Below, in pieces: positions 6,062 to 13,934 of a stretch of DNA of 48,117 nt (the first letter of the stretch is position 1; each line of letters begins with the position of its first letter). The notes under the pieces were generated by a model. That model made no database searches. It saw only the letters and a list, made by a program, of their open reading frames with translations, and was not told where the DNA came from. Position numbers and translations under genes: made by a program. This stretch comes from a virus, in the IMG/VR virus record IMGVR_UViG_3300020202_000019, positions 1 through 48,117 of that record; one strand, given 5' to 3'.

Positions 6062-7447
6062 ATGATCAATATCCTCTCCAATGCAACAGATCTAAATCTT
6101 GCAGTCTTTGCTTCTCGTCTTGCTGAAGACTTTCAGCTTGACATAACCAAAATTCATTGTCGAAAAACTGGAAAGATTATCGGATACCGTACACAGGAGG
6201 AAATCAGCCTCCTGTCTTCTCTTTATGAAGAAGAGAAGTTAAAGGGACTTTCTAAGCATCTCAATCTTTGTGACAGCATTAGTCCAGCATATGCACATAT
6301 TCAGCCGGAAACATTGAACAAACTTGAAGACATTGATCCGGTTGGATTATTTGTCTACTATGTTAATCTTCTCACACGGCAATTCAATGAATGTGTGACC
6401 ATGAAAGGAAACAGAGTTTTCATCTCTGTTGAAAGAGAAAATCAATTCAAGAACAGTCTAGTTCTTGGTCACGCTTCTCTTCTCAATGTTACCAATCTTG
6501 AGAAGATCAAGGAATGCAATAACAAACTTCGTTGGCTTCTCACACTCAATCTTCCCAAACATAAATTCTACATGGTAGACATAACAGGTGCACTTGATTT
6601 TGTCTCACTAACTGAGAAAAACACAGTCACGAAACAAATCAATTATCTCCGTCGCAATAAAGGAATTGTCGAACAACGTACATTGAAACATGCAATTCAG
6701 TCTGCAAATGAAACTGGTAAGATTGTGGAATTTACAGTCTTCATCAGAGAAATTATTGCCCACTATCCAGATTTATATAAAGAAGATTTTGTAGCTCATT
6801 CAGATGGAAAGATTGCAAATGTCACCAATCAAATCAACCATCCTGAATTAGGTAATATTAGGAGCGGGACAAATGCTTTTTATGATCCAAAAACAAAACT
6901 AATATACAATTCAGCTGAAACAATTCCAGCAATTCTAGGTGTCACTCTCAGAGATTTCGACACTAATCCTATCATGCCACATGAACTATGCAATGAACGT
7001 GGATTAGATTGGATCATTTCCTATTTCCCCAAAGCTTTCAAGCGTTGTAAGGATCATATTGCACGGAATAAGATGCTTGGCTTCCATGAAAATGAAGGCA
7101 TTAATCGTGTCTTCACACGTGGAAATAAGACTGATGCAATCAGCAATGAATTCGCACAGTATCTGAAAGATGTTGCACAGATTGTTGCATCAAAGAAAAC
7201 CGCACGTGAATTTAATGCGACAAAGAAAGCAGTTCTTGCAGCAGAAAGAAAAGTCAAACCGCTTGATCTTTCTGGTCTTGAAGCTGCCGCAGATGCATTT
7301 CTCGCATCAAGCCTGGCTTCACAGAAATCAGATAATTCCACAGTAAAGGAAATAAAGCCCTTGACATTTGCTCTTGGGGCGAAGAAAATCGAAGATCAGA
7401 CAGAAGAGAAGAAAACTTTTATTCTCGACTTTGGAAAGAAGAACTAA
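6062..7447 (+). CDS. Hypothetical early protein (461 aa)
   Basis: A large soluble protein without a motif I can name. The central part has an ordinary globular composition. The last 70 residues are Ala/Lys-rich and apparently disordered, carrying two similar short motifs, PLTFALGAKK and TFILDFGKKN, the latter being the C-terminus. A related motif (LNLSFVLEKK) occurs in the protein at 14915. The gene lies directly upstream of the helicase, so a role in replication initiation or loading is possible but unproven. Confidence 0.75.
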   Translation: MINILSNATDLNLAVFASRLAEDFQLDITKIHCRKTGKIIGYRTQEEISLLSSLYEEEKLKGLSKHLNLCDSISPAYAHIQPETLNKLEDIDPVGLFVYYVNLLTRQFNECVTMKGNRVFISVERENQFKNSLVLGHASLLNVTNLEKIKECNNKLRWLLTLNLPKHKFYMVDITGALDFVSLTEKNTVTKQINYLRRNKGIVEQRTLKHAIQSANETGKIVEFTVFIREIIAHYPDLYKEDFVAHSDGKIANVTNQINHPELGNIRSGTNAFYDPKTKLIYNSAETIPAILGVTLRDFDTNPIMPHELCNERGLDWIISYFPKAFKRCKDHIARNKMLGFHENEGINRVFTRGNKTDAISNEFAQYLKDVAQIVASKKTAREFNATKKAVLAAERKVKPLDLSGLEAAADAFLASSLASQKSDNSTVKEIKPLTFALGAKKIEDQTEEKKTFILDFGKKN

Positions 7448-7452
7448 AGCAA

Positions 7453-7791
7453 ATGTCACAACGTCGTAATTTCACACAAGCTGGTTTTCCACTCTACAAG
7501 AAACCGCCGCGTCATAATGGAAAGATGCGGCGCTTGCAACGTCCTAGAATTACCCCTGATTTGCTTGAGGCACTTGGTAGGGAATTTCCTACTATCAAAA
7601 GAATACGACATGAATTTGTTGTTTCACACAATGCAGGTGAAACTGAAATTTCAGTTCAAGAAATCAGAGATTGGAATATTATTTTGTACTATCTTGAAAG
7701 AACCTTAGAGTTTGGTAATGCACGCGAAAAGAAAAAGACACAAGAGAAGACTGAAGCAATACCTCAACAATTCATGAAGAAAAGGAACTGA
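7453..7791 (+). CDS. Hypothetical basic protein (112 aa)
   Basis: The N-terminal 35 residues are very rich in Arg, Lys and Pro, followed by a helical domain and a basic tail ending in KKRN. This fits a nucleic-acid-binding accessory protein. It begins 5 bases after the preceding gene and ends 3 bases before the helicase start, so the three are probably one operon. No family is recognised. Confidence 0.7.
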   Translation: MSQRRNFTQAGFPLYKKPPRHNGKMRRLQRPRITPDLLEALGREFPTIKRIRHEFVVSHNAGETEISVQEIRDWNIILYYLERTLEFGNAREKKKTQEKTEAIPQQFMKKRN

Positions 7792-7794
7792 GTC

Positions 7795-10092
7795 ATGCAA
7801 TTCATCATCAAGAAAATCGAGAAGCCAACAAGTCAATCAGATAGTTCCGAGGTAATCCCTTCTTCTCCTATTCCTTCTTCTATTCTCCCCAAATCAATCT
7901 CCAAAATGACTGATTTTGCTGATGCAATGAGACAACTTCAAAAAAACAAAGAACAATCAACTATGCCTGAAGCAGAAACAAAATCTACTAATCTTCTCAT
8001 TCCCCCGTCAACCACAGATTTTGTAATTCCCAAATTAGCACCACTTTATAAGTTTAAATCTCCCACAGTTGAAAATCTCAATGGCCCGTCGCCAAGTGGT
8101 AAGGCAGCGGATTTTGGTTCCGTTATCGTAGGTTCGAGTCCTACCGGGCCAGCCACTTCTGAAAAGAAAAAATCTTTTGCAGAACTTCTTGCCGAAGCGA
8201 AGGAAAAGAAATCAAAAGAACGAACCGCAGAGCAAATCTATGGCGATGCCAAAGGAATGCTCAAGGTTCTTGGAAAGAAGGATGCAGAATTTGCGAAACA
8301 GAACACAACCCCATTTGAGCTTCCTAGGAAGCAACTCTCAGAGCTTGAAAATCGAGTTGAGGCGGAGAATAAGAAAGAGAAAATCAGCGAAGAAGAAACA
8401 CCTCAGTTCATATCTCTTCCGGATACTTTACCTTCCAGGAAGGATGATGCTGCACCGGATGACAGTCAAGCAAAAGCAATTCTGGAATTGTCGTCTGAAT
8501 ACTATGGTTGTCTTATTGGAGCGGCAGGAACTGGCAAGACTTTTACGCTTAAGAAACTTCTCAAGAAAATCGAAGAAGACATCCCCTCCTATTATATCGA
8601 AGACCCACAGACCAACACCAAATATCTCGCCCTATCTATAAGATTTCTTGCATTTACTGGGCGTGCTGTTCAACAAATGAAGCGCCAACTTCCTAGAGAA
8701 CTTCACAAATATTGTGGCACAATTCATGGTGAACTTGGTCTTCGTTATATGCCTGTGTATGAAGAATATTTCGATGAAAAAGAAAATCGTGTAAAAACAA
8801 AAATGCGTTTCGAGCCCACATATCATCGTGGCAACAAAATGCCAGCAATGTATTATTTCTTCGATGAAACTGGTATGCTTGCCTGTGATTTATGGAATAA
8901 ATTGATGGATGCAATGCCATCAGGTGCGCGAGTGTTCTTTGTTGGTGATATTAATCAGCTTCCTCCTGTCTATGGTCGAAGCGTGCTTGGTTTTGGAATG
9001 CAAAAGTGGCCAACATTTGAACTTACTACTGTCCACAGACAAGCACTTGATAATCCTATCATTGCAAATGCACACAAAATTCTTCAAGGTGTTGCTCCTC
9101 AAAATTATCCTGGCCAATTCCGTCTTGTTTCAACACTTGAACTTGCTAAATCTTTGAAGATCAAAGATCATCCTGATGGCAGCACAGCTGCACAGCAAGG
9201 TTTTCTTGCGATGATCAAGAAGATGTATGTGGAAAAATTGTTTGATCCATTCCGTGATGCAATCATCACAGCATACAATGATGGAAATTGTGGACAAAAT
9301 ACACTAAATACAATTCTCGCTCCTTACTTCAATCCTCCTGATAAATCAACAGGACAAGGAGTGCGGATTGCAATTCAAACAGGAATTGCCAGAGTTAACT
9401 ATGCTCTCGGCGATAAAGTGATGCTTCATGCAAATGACAAGCAGACAGGATTAACCAACGGTCAAACAGGAAAAATCGTTGGGATCAATGTGAATGGAAT
9501 GTATAAGAACACTGGTGAAACAGTGACACTTGCACAGCTTGAGAAACACAAAAACGTCGAAATTGATGATATCGACTTCGGAGCAAATCATGGAAAAGAT
9601 CAGGAAGCTGAAGAAGCCGAGCAAAGTAAAGAAGAAAGTGAGGCGTCTGCTAGTCAGAGACAATCGTCTCACATTGTCACTGTTGACTTTGATGGAAAAG
9701 AAGTCTCTTTCTCAACTGCTGGTCAATTTAGAAAGCTCAGTCTTGCATACGTTATCACGTGTCATAAAAGTCAAGGTGGAGAATATCCGACTGTTATCAT
9801 TCTCGCTCACTCATCGCAGCATAAACTCCTTTCGCGTGAGTGGCTCTATACTGCTGTTACTCGGGCGCAAGAACGTGTCTGCATCATTTACAATTCCCGT
9901 GGACTTATGCAGGCATTGAACACACAAAGAATTAAAGGACGCACACTTGCAGAAAAGATTCAATCCTTCCAAGAGAGCACGAAAGTGTTGCCGGGAATGG
10001 AAGACAATCAGATCCGTCCGAATCTTCCTGATAGAAAAAAATTCTCTCCGGAGTATTATCCTGCAATTGATGTAGGTGATCAGAGGAGGTAG
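7795..10092 (+). CDS. SF1B DNA helicase (Dda/RecD-like) with disordered N-terminal extension
   Basis: An ATP-driven 5'-to-3' DNA helicase of the Dda/RecD2 group, 765 residues. Visible motifs: Walker A GAAGTGKT at about 242-249; DET of motif II at about 355; GDINQLPPV of motif III at about 383; VHRQ of motif IV near 409; and CHKSQGG and TAVTRAQERV of motifs V-VI at about 655-690, the latter in a UvrD_C_2-like domain. The first 240 residues are low-complexity (Ser, Pro, Lys, Glu) and look disordered. Codons 96-121 coincide with a complete tRNA-Gln gene on the same strand. Two short similar motifs, FADAMRQLQKNK and FAELLAEAKEKK, flank that segment. Family helicases usually start near the Walker A domain, so the extension is unusual. 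An internal start after the tRNA cannot be excluded. Confidence 0.9.
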   Translation: MQFIIKKIEKPTSQSDSSEVIPSSPIPSSILPKSISKMTDFADAMRQLQKNKEQSTMPEAETKSTNLLIPPSTTDFVIPKLAPLYKFKSPTVENLNGPSPSGKAADFGSVIVGSSPTGPATSEKKKSFAELLAEAKEKKSKERTAEQIYGDAKGMLKVLGKKDAEFAKQNTTPFELPRKQLSELENRVEAENKKEKISEEETPQFISLPDTLPSRKDDAAPDDSQAKAILELSSEYYGCLIGAAGTGKTFTLKKLLKKIEEDIPSYYIEDPQTNTKYLALSIRFLAFTGRAVQQMKRQLPRELHKYCGTIHGELGLRYMPVYEEYFDEKENRVKTKMRFEPTYHRGNKMPAMYYFFDETGMLACDLWNKLMDAMPSGARVFFVGDINQLPPVYGRSVLGFGMQKWPTFELTTVHRQALDNPIIANAHKILQGVAPQNYPGQFRLVSTLELAKSLKIKDHPDGSTAAQQGFLAMIKKMYVEKLFDPFRDAIITAYNDGNCGQNTLNTILAPYFNPPDKSTGQGVRIAIQTGIARVNYALGDKVMLHANDKQTGLTNGQTGKIVGINVNGMYKNTGETVTLAQLEKHKNVEIDDIDFGANHGKDQEAEEAEQSKEESEASASQRQSSHIVTVDFDGKEVSFSTAGQFRKLSLAYVITCHKSQGGEYPTVIILAHSSQHKLLSREWLYTAVTRAQERVCIIYNSRGLMQALNTQRIKGRTLAEKIQSFQESTKVLPGMEDNQIRPNLPDRKKFSPEYYPAIDVGDQRR
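8082..8155 (+). tRNA. tRNA-Gln(UUG) with encoded CCA, inside the helicase frame
   Basis: All cloverleaf parts are present. The 7-bp acceptor stem TGGCCCG (8082-8088) and CGGGCCA (8145-8151) pair perfectly. The D stem is GCC/GGC (8091-8093, 8103-8105). The anticodon stem GCGGA/TCCGT (8107-8111, 8119-8123) has one G-U. Its loop TTTTGGT has anticodon TTG at 8114-8116. The T stem GTAGG/CCTAC (8128-8132, 8140-8144) has loop TTCGAGT, and discriminator G is followed by CCA (8152-8155). It decodes CAA and, by wobble, CAG. A weak -10-like TATAAG lies at 8047-8052 without a good -35, so the RNA would mostly have to be cut from the helicase mRNA. Confidence 0.9.
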
Positions 10093-10097
10093 CGCAA

Positions 10098-10289
10098 ATG
10101 GAAATGGATATGGAGAAACTCTATAAAGATTTGTTGCCAGGTCAGAAGAAAAATTTTCTTGATGGTATCATAAATGGACTTAATAAACTTGAACGAGATT
10201 ATGGAGTAAATAAAGAATTTATTGATCTGTTGAGGCAAAAATATCCAACTGTGATGGCAGATGTAGACAAACAGAGAGAGAAAATGTAA
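10098..10289 (+). CDS. Hypothetical protein (63 aa)
   Basis: A small helical protein rich in Lys, Leu and Asp, starting MEMDMEK. AGGAGG lies 8 bases upstream of the ATG at 10098, an excellent ribosome binding site that overlaps the end of the helicase gene. No family is recognised. Confidence 0.7.
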   Translation: MEMDMEKLYKDLLPGQKKNFLDGIINGLNKLERDYGVNKEFIDLLRQKYPTVMADVDKQREKM

Positions 10290-10290
10290 T

Positions 10291-10500
10291 ATGTGGCAGA
10301 ATTGGGCAATCTTCTATCTTTGGTTTCTTGGTATCATATCAACATATAGTTTTTATAATGTTTTAAAAGAGAAAAATAAATCTCCATATGGAGTAGAAAT
10401 AATTTTATTTTTATCTATTTTGTGGCCGATAGTTATGTTCCTTGTCGTATGTCAAACATGTATTAACACTCTGAAAAAGGAATATCGCAATGTCCCGTAA
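10291..10500 (+). CDS. Small membrane protein (69 aa), two predicted helices
   Basis: Two hydrophobic segments are visible, roughly residues 5-22 (AIFYLWFLGII) and 36-56 (IILFLSILWPIVMFLVV), joined by a short basic loop. This predicts an inner-membrane hairpin protein. It starts 1 base after the previous stop and overlaps the next gene by 11 bases. It might be a superinfection-exclusion or host-membrane factor; that is a guess from topology alone. Confidence 0.65.
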   Translation: MWQNWAIFYLWFLGIISTYSFYNVLKEKNKSPYGVEIILFLSILWPIVMFLVVCQTCINTLKKEYRNVP

Positions 10501-10708
10501 ACAATCAACTGAATGGGACTATACAGAAGATTTCAAAGGTCGTGATTGCAAAGAACAAGCAAGAAAGATTGCACGCAGATATATCTTGGCAACAGGATGT
10601 CAAGTAAAGATAGAACTTACTGAGTTTGGATGTCGCCTATTGGTGAAGCATAAAACAAATACTTTATTAACAACTGATATTCCCCTTATCAAATCAAAAC
10701 AATCGTGA
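10490..10708 (+). CDS. Hypothetical basic protein (72 aa)
   Basis: A small, basic, soluble protein. AAAAAGGA precedes the ATG at 10490 inside the end of the membrane-protein gene, indicating coupling. No motif is recognised. Confidence 0.65.
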   Translation: MSRKQSTEWDYTEDFKGRDCKEQARKIARRYILATGCQVKIELTEFGCRLLVKHKTNTLLTTDIPLIKSKQS

Positions 10709-10726
10709 AATTCTTGCAGATTTCCC

Positions 10727-10755
10727 TTGACATTTCGATTTCGATAACCCATATT
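10727..10755 (+). promoter_or_regulatory. Candidate promoter before glycosyltransferase-like gene
   Basis: TTGACA (10727-10732), a 17-base spacer containing TTTCGATTTCGA, and CATATT (10750-10755). The predicted start falls on or next to the ATG at 10761, and no ribosome binding site precedes that ATG, so the message could be leaderless. Confidence 0.5.
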
Positions 10756-10760
10756 GGCCT

Positions 10761-11756
10761 ATGACCACAGCAAAAAAATATAAATTTCTAATCGCTTATG
10801 CAGCTTGGGGACAGGAAGCAATTGATAATTCTTATCGTTATCTTCTTTGGTCGCTTAAATTTCCTGGAAATCTTGATGCTTTGAAAGAACATGATGTTAT
10901 CATCAAACATTATGCTGATCCTCCTCCATATTCAGGAAGTTATGATGTCAATATTCAACATATGATTTCTTTCCAGCAACGTGCTGCATCATGGGCATTT
11001 GCTGAAGATAGATATTTGATTTGGCTTTATCCTGATACGATGCTTCTGCCAAATTCTCTTTCTGAAATTCTAGAAGCGATTGACTTTGGTTATGAATTTG
11101 GAATGTATCAAGGTGTGACATTGTGGCCTGGTGCTGCAAATGCATTGATTGATTATGTTGCATTACATGAAAAATATCAATTAGGTGAATTTTCTAATTC
11201 TTATCTTATGTATCAACTTATTCAAACATACATTCACCCAGTTTCAGAAACAAAAAAATTACTTTTTCCGCAAAAAGGAGATATGTTTACAATTAGAAAT
11301 AATTGGCCTCTTGGAATTTATTCAGACATAAATGGCATCTTCAGCATCAATGCATTCCATTCAAATCCAATTTTCATCAAGCAACGTAAAGATGCAAGTA
11401 TTTGCAAGACCCCTCTTGATGGCGATTTTGTATATCATGCTGGACTTGCAGATACTATACCATATTGGCCTTCAAGATTTACTTGGTTTGAAATTGCAAA
11501 AGCAGATAAAACACAAGGATGTCTTGCAGAAGGGCAAACATTTGGATATGAAGATTTGCTTAAATGGGCATTTACGCATGCAACGGATTGGAATTTAAAA
11601 ACATTCGCTAGAAATCAAATTATTGGAGTAACCCCACGATTGAAGAGAGAAACTCTGATAAAATTCGAAAAATATGATTTTATTAATTATTTTGATTTTG
11701 GTGATATTGTTAAATTTAACAGAAAAGAGGCAGGATATAAATGCGTTACAAGTTAA
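10761..11756 (+). CDS. Putative GT-A glycosyltransferase-like protein (331 aa)
   Basis: The N-terminus has the beta-strand/loop pattern of nucleotide-sugar enzymes (KFLIAYAAWG), followed near residues 86-95 by LIWLYPDTML, where Asp92 may act as the metal-binding acidic motif. A C-terminal signature with AFHSNPIF and DGDFVYHAG resembles sugar-transferase proteins that carry a conserved His-rich and D-G-D segment. It shares a loose layout with the protein at 25514. No membrane segment is seen. It may modify a host surface glycan, a phage structural protein or DNA; which one cannot be told. A promoter candidate lies directly upstream and the ATG lacks a normal ribosome binding site. Confidence 0.55.
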   Translation: MTTAKKYKFLIAYAAWGQEAIDNSYRYLLWSLKFPGNLDALKEHDVIIKHYADPPPYSGSYDVNIQHMISFQQRAASWAFAEDRYLIWLYPDTMLLPNSLSEILEAIDFGYEFGMYQGVTLWPGAANALIDYVALHEKYQLGEFSNSYLMYQLIQTYIHPVSETKKLLFPQKGDMFTIRNNWPLGIYSDINGIFSINAFHSNPIFIKQRKDASICKTPLDGDFVYHAGLADTIPYWPSRFTWFEIAKADKTQGCLAEGQTFGYEDLLKWAFTHATDWNLKTFARNQIIGVTPRLKRETLIKFEKYDFINYFDFGDIVKFNRKEAGYKCVTS

Positions 11757-11911
11757 AACCTGCAACACAAGAAATTCGACATTTCTTTGAAACTGCTGAA
11801 GAAGCAGATAAATTCTATAATACATGTGAAGAACCATGCCTTTCTCCAAAAAAAGAAAGACATGGAAATGAATTTCGTTGGGTTGTTATTGAATTATATG
11901 AAGATGCCTGA
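11741..11911 (+). CDS. Hypothetical small acidic protein (56 aa)
   Basis: A short frame starts at the ATG at 11741, 16 bases before the end of the preceding gene, with AGGAT just upstream. The product begins MRYKLKP and ends IELYEDA. It is followed by an overlapping ATG of the next gene. The arrangement of overlapping starts and stops supports it being real. Confidence 0.6.
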   Translation: MRYKLKPATQEIRHFFETAEEADKFYNTCEEPCLSPKKERHGNEFRWVVIELYEDA

Positions 11912-12272
11912 AGAAACAGAAAAACTTGTCTGGCGACGTTTCTATGAGAAGCATTCAAATCTTCAAGGTATTGCACCTTGGAAAAGAGTAGAAGTTAGAA
12001 TTAATGGAGGCGTTACTTATATTTGTTTCTATGAAATTACTGATAAAGAATTTGAAGACTACACATTCATTTTTACATGCAATCCTTCTCATTATGAAAT
12101 TCTATCTCAATGGCTTGGAAAACATTTTCCTAATGAAGATCTTGCAGAGACAGCACAACTTGAATCAGTAAATGGTAAAGATGCATCTGATGGTTTCGTA
12201 TTAGTTTTGCCAATTAAAGCCCATCCAGGACTATTGTTGGCAGCAATTCCAGAAAAAGGAAAGGGACATTAA
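11904..12272 (+). CDS. Hypothetical protein (122 aa)
   Basis: A soluble mixed alpha/beta protein starting MPEETEKLVW, with a Gly-Lys-rich end. The ATG at 11904 overlaps the end of the 56-residue gene; an ATG two codons earlier is equally possible, and the longer in-frame extension has no start signal. No family is recognised. Confidence 0.65.
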   Translation: MPEETEKLVWRRFYEKHSNLQGIAPWKRVEVRINGGVTYICFYEITDKEFEDYTFIFTCNPSHYEILSQWLGKHFPNEDLAETAQLESVNGKDASDGFVLVLPIKAHPGLLLAAIPEKGKGH

Positions 12273-12273
12273 G

Positions 12274-12402
12274 ATGAAACTTAGTACAGTAGATAATATC
12301 ATGTTTTTCTGTGGAGCATTTATCATGTTCAGTTTTGCAATATTACTTTTAGCTATTGCCCGCCATATTTATATGTGCGGCTTCATATCTGTTTGTTCTT
12401 AA
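12274..12402 (+). CDS. Small membrane peptide (42 aa)
   Basis: The ATG at 12274 follows AAAGGGAC at a suitable distance and opens a 42-codon frame. One hydrophobic helix (about residues 10-28, GAFIMFSFAILLLAIA) is followed by a Cys-containing tail. It starts 1 base after the previous stop and fills the gap before the NYN-domain gene. Confidence 0.55.
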   Translation: MKLSTVDNIMFFCGAFIMFSFAILLLAIARHIYMCGFISVCS

Positions 12403-12424
12403 AGAAGAGAAAGGATCAAGTATC

Positions 12425-12985
12425 ATGCTTTACAACGACGAGCGAACTGTTGTTCTCATTGATGGCAGCAACATCTTCCATCAATTGAAGCAAGTTGGGT
12501 TGAAAATTGATTGGAAAGGCTTCAGGAATTATATGTATGAATATGCGAAAGTTATTCGTATAGTCTATTATACTGCTGTCCATGAAGATAAAGATACTGG
12601 ACATCAGTCTCTCAGAAAGTTGCTTGATTGGCTTACTTTCAACGGATTTGATATCCGTGAAAAGGAAGCTCGTAGCTTCACCGATCTACAAGGACGTACT
12701 TTCCGTAAAGGAAATGTAGATGTTGAGATTGCTGTTGATATCATGCGCTATGCAACAAATGCTCGCGCAGACAACATCATTCTTATGAGTGGTGATGGTG
12801 ATTTCAGTTATGCGCTTGAGCACGCAAAAGTCAATGGTGCAAGAATTGGAATTATTGGTATCAGAAAGAGTGGTGGAGTTGCAGAACAGTTGAGGAAAAC
12901 TGCGGATTATATGCTTGATTTGCAAGAGATGGATGTTTCGTGGATTATGCCAGTCACGGAAACAACTTCTGCACCAGGTCAGTGA
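12425..12985 (+). CDS. NYN-domain (LabA/DUF88-like) putative ribonuclease
   Basis: A 186-residue PIN-like NYN domain protein. The conserved acidic residues are visible: Asp13 with the SN that follows (VLIDGSNIF), an acidic cluster in VDVEIAVDIM near residue 100, and SGDGDF near residue 120. Together they form the metal site of this nuclease family. It would cleave RNA, for example in host mRNA turnover or defence; the target is unknown. The ATG at 12425 is chosen because AAAGGA precedes it; a longer upstream extension would run through the small membrane peptide. The endolysin follows closely. Confidence 0.85.
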   Translation: MLYNDERTVVLIDGSNIFHQLKQVGLKIDWKGFRNYMYEYAKVIRIVYYTAVHEDKDTGHQSLRKLLDWLTFNGFDIREKEARSFTDLQGRTFRKGNVDVEIAVDIMRYATNARADNIILMSGDGDFSYALEHAKVNGARIGIIGIRKSGGVAEQLRKTADYMLDLQEMDVSWIMPVTETTSAPGQ

Positions 12986-13002
12986 AGGAAGGATATTTCA
13001 AA

Positions 13003-13653
13003 ATGACAAATACATCAATGCAAATTTCTCCTCGTTGGCAGAAAGTGATTGAGAACATTATTTGGAGAGAAGATCCAAAGAAAGGATTTGACTCTCTAAT
13101 TAATGTTCCTGGAGATAGAGGAGGTTGGACAAGAGCGGGAATTTCAACTCCTGAAGCAATCAGATTTTTTAAATTTGGCAGTTATGACTATTTGAAACAA
13201 CTCACAAAAGAAGAAATTATTGAATATTATTGGTCTGAACATATTGTTCGTCCTAAATTTGACATTCTTCTTGAACCTCTTGATGAACTCATTGTTGACT
13301 TCAGTGTCACATCAGGAAGTGATGATGCCACGAAAGCATTGCAGAATGCACTCAATTCTATTTCTTTTGGAAAAGGATTTACAAAATTGAAAGTTGATGG
13401 TGTTTTTGGTCCTGTGACAAGAAAAGAACTTGCAGATTTTCTATATATTTCTGCACTTGGTCAAACAAGAAACACAACTCGTATGTATCAATTCATACGA
13501 GAATTCACTCGTTTTCGTGTGAAGCATTATATCAACATTCTTGAAGATCAACGTGCAAAGAAGCCTGATCTTCCTATTGGATCTGAGCAATGTCAGATCA
13601 AATTCATGGAAGGTTGGTTTGAGAGAGCATATAGCTTTTTGCCGAAGGATTGA
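13003..13653 (+). CDS. Endolysin, GH108-type muramidase
   Basis: Peptidoglycan-degrading lysis enzyme, 216 residues. The N-terminal glycoside hydrolase 108 region has Glu23 as the probable catalytic acid (IIWREDP) and the family Gly-Gly turn GDRGGWTRAGIS at about 37-48. The second half fits the peptidoglycan-binding segment that usually follows (KVDGVFGPVTRKEL near 128-141). There is no signal peptide, so export needs the holin. AAGGAAGGA precedes the ATG at 13003, deciding the start. It lies among early rightward genes, about 13 kb away from the holin and spanins, which are transcribed in the other direction. Confidence 0.88.
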   Translation: MTNTSMQISPRWQKVIENIIWREDPKKGFDSLINVPGDRGGWTRAGISTPEAIRFFKFGSYDYLKQLTKEEIIEYYWSEHIVRPKFDILLEPLDELIVDFSVTSGSDDATKALQNALNSISFGKGFTKLKVDGVFGPVTRKELADFLYISALGQTRNTTRMYQFIREFTRFRVKHYINILEDQRAKKPDLPIGSEQCQIKFMEGWFERAYSFLPKD

Positions 13654-13658
13654 AGAAA

Positions 13659-13934
13659 ATGAAATCTCCAATGGTCACGATTGCTGATTATATTCCAAAA
13701 GAAGAGAAATCTGGCTATTCAGATTTGCAAGTCATGCAATCAGCTGCTGGATATTATATTGGAACAGTATATAAAAATATAGAAAAAGATGGTTCAGTTT
13801 GGTATGAACCTGGTTCAAGAGATAGTGATTATTTTAAAACAAGAGAAGATGCAGAGAAATATCTTAAATATCTTCAAAGTGAAAATGAAGAAGAAGCTCA
13901 AGATGCATTTGATAAGTTGAGGCTTACTCCATGA
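13659..13934 (+). CDS. Hypothetical protein (91 aa)
   Basis: A soluble acidic protein with an aromatic central part (GYYIGTVY, WYEPGS) and an acidic helical C-terminus. The ATG at 13659 has GAAGGA upstream within the end of the endolysin gene. It ends in an ATGA overlap with the next gene. No family is recognised. Confidence 0.65.
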   Translation: MKSPMVTIADYIPKEEKSGYSDLQVMQSAAGYYIGTVYKNIEKDGSVWYEPGSRDSDYFKTREDAEKYLKYLQSENEEEAQDAFDKLRLTP

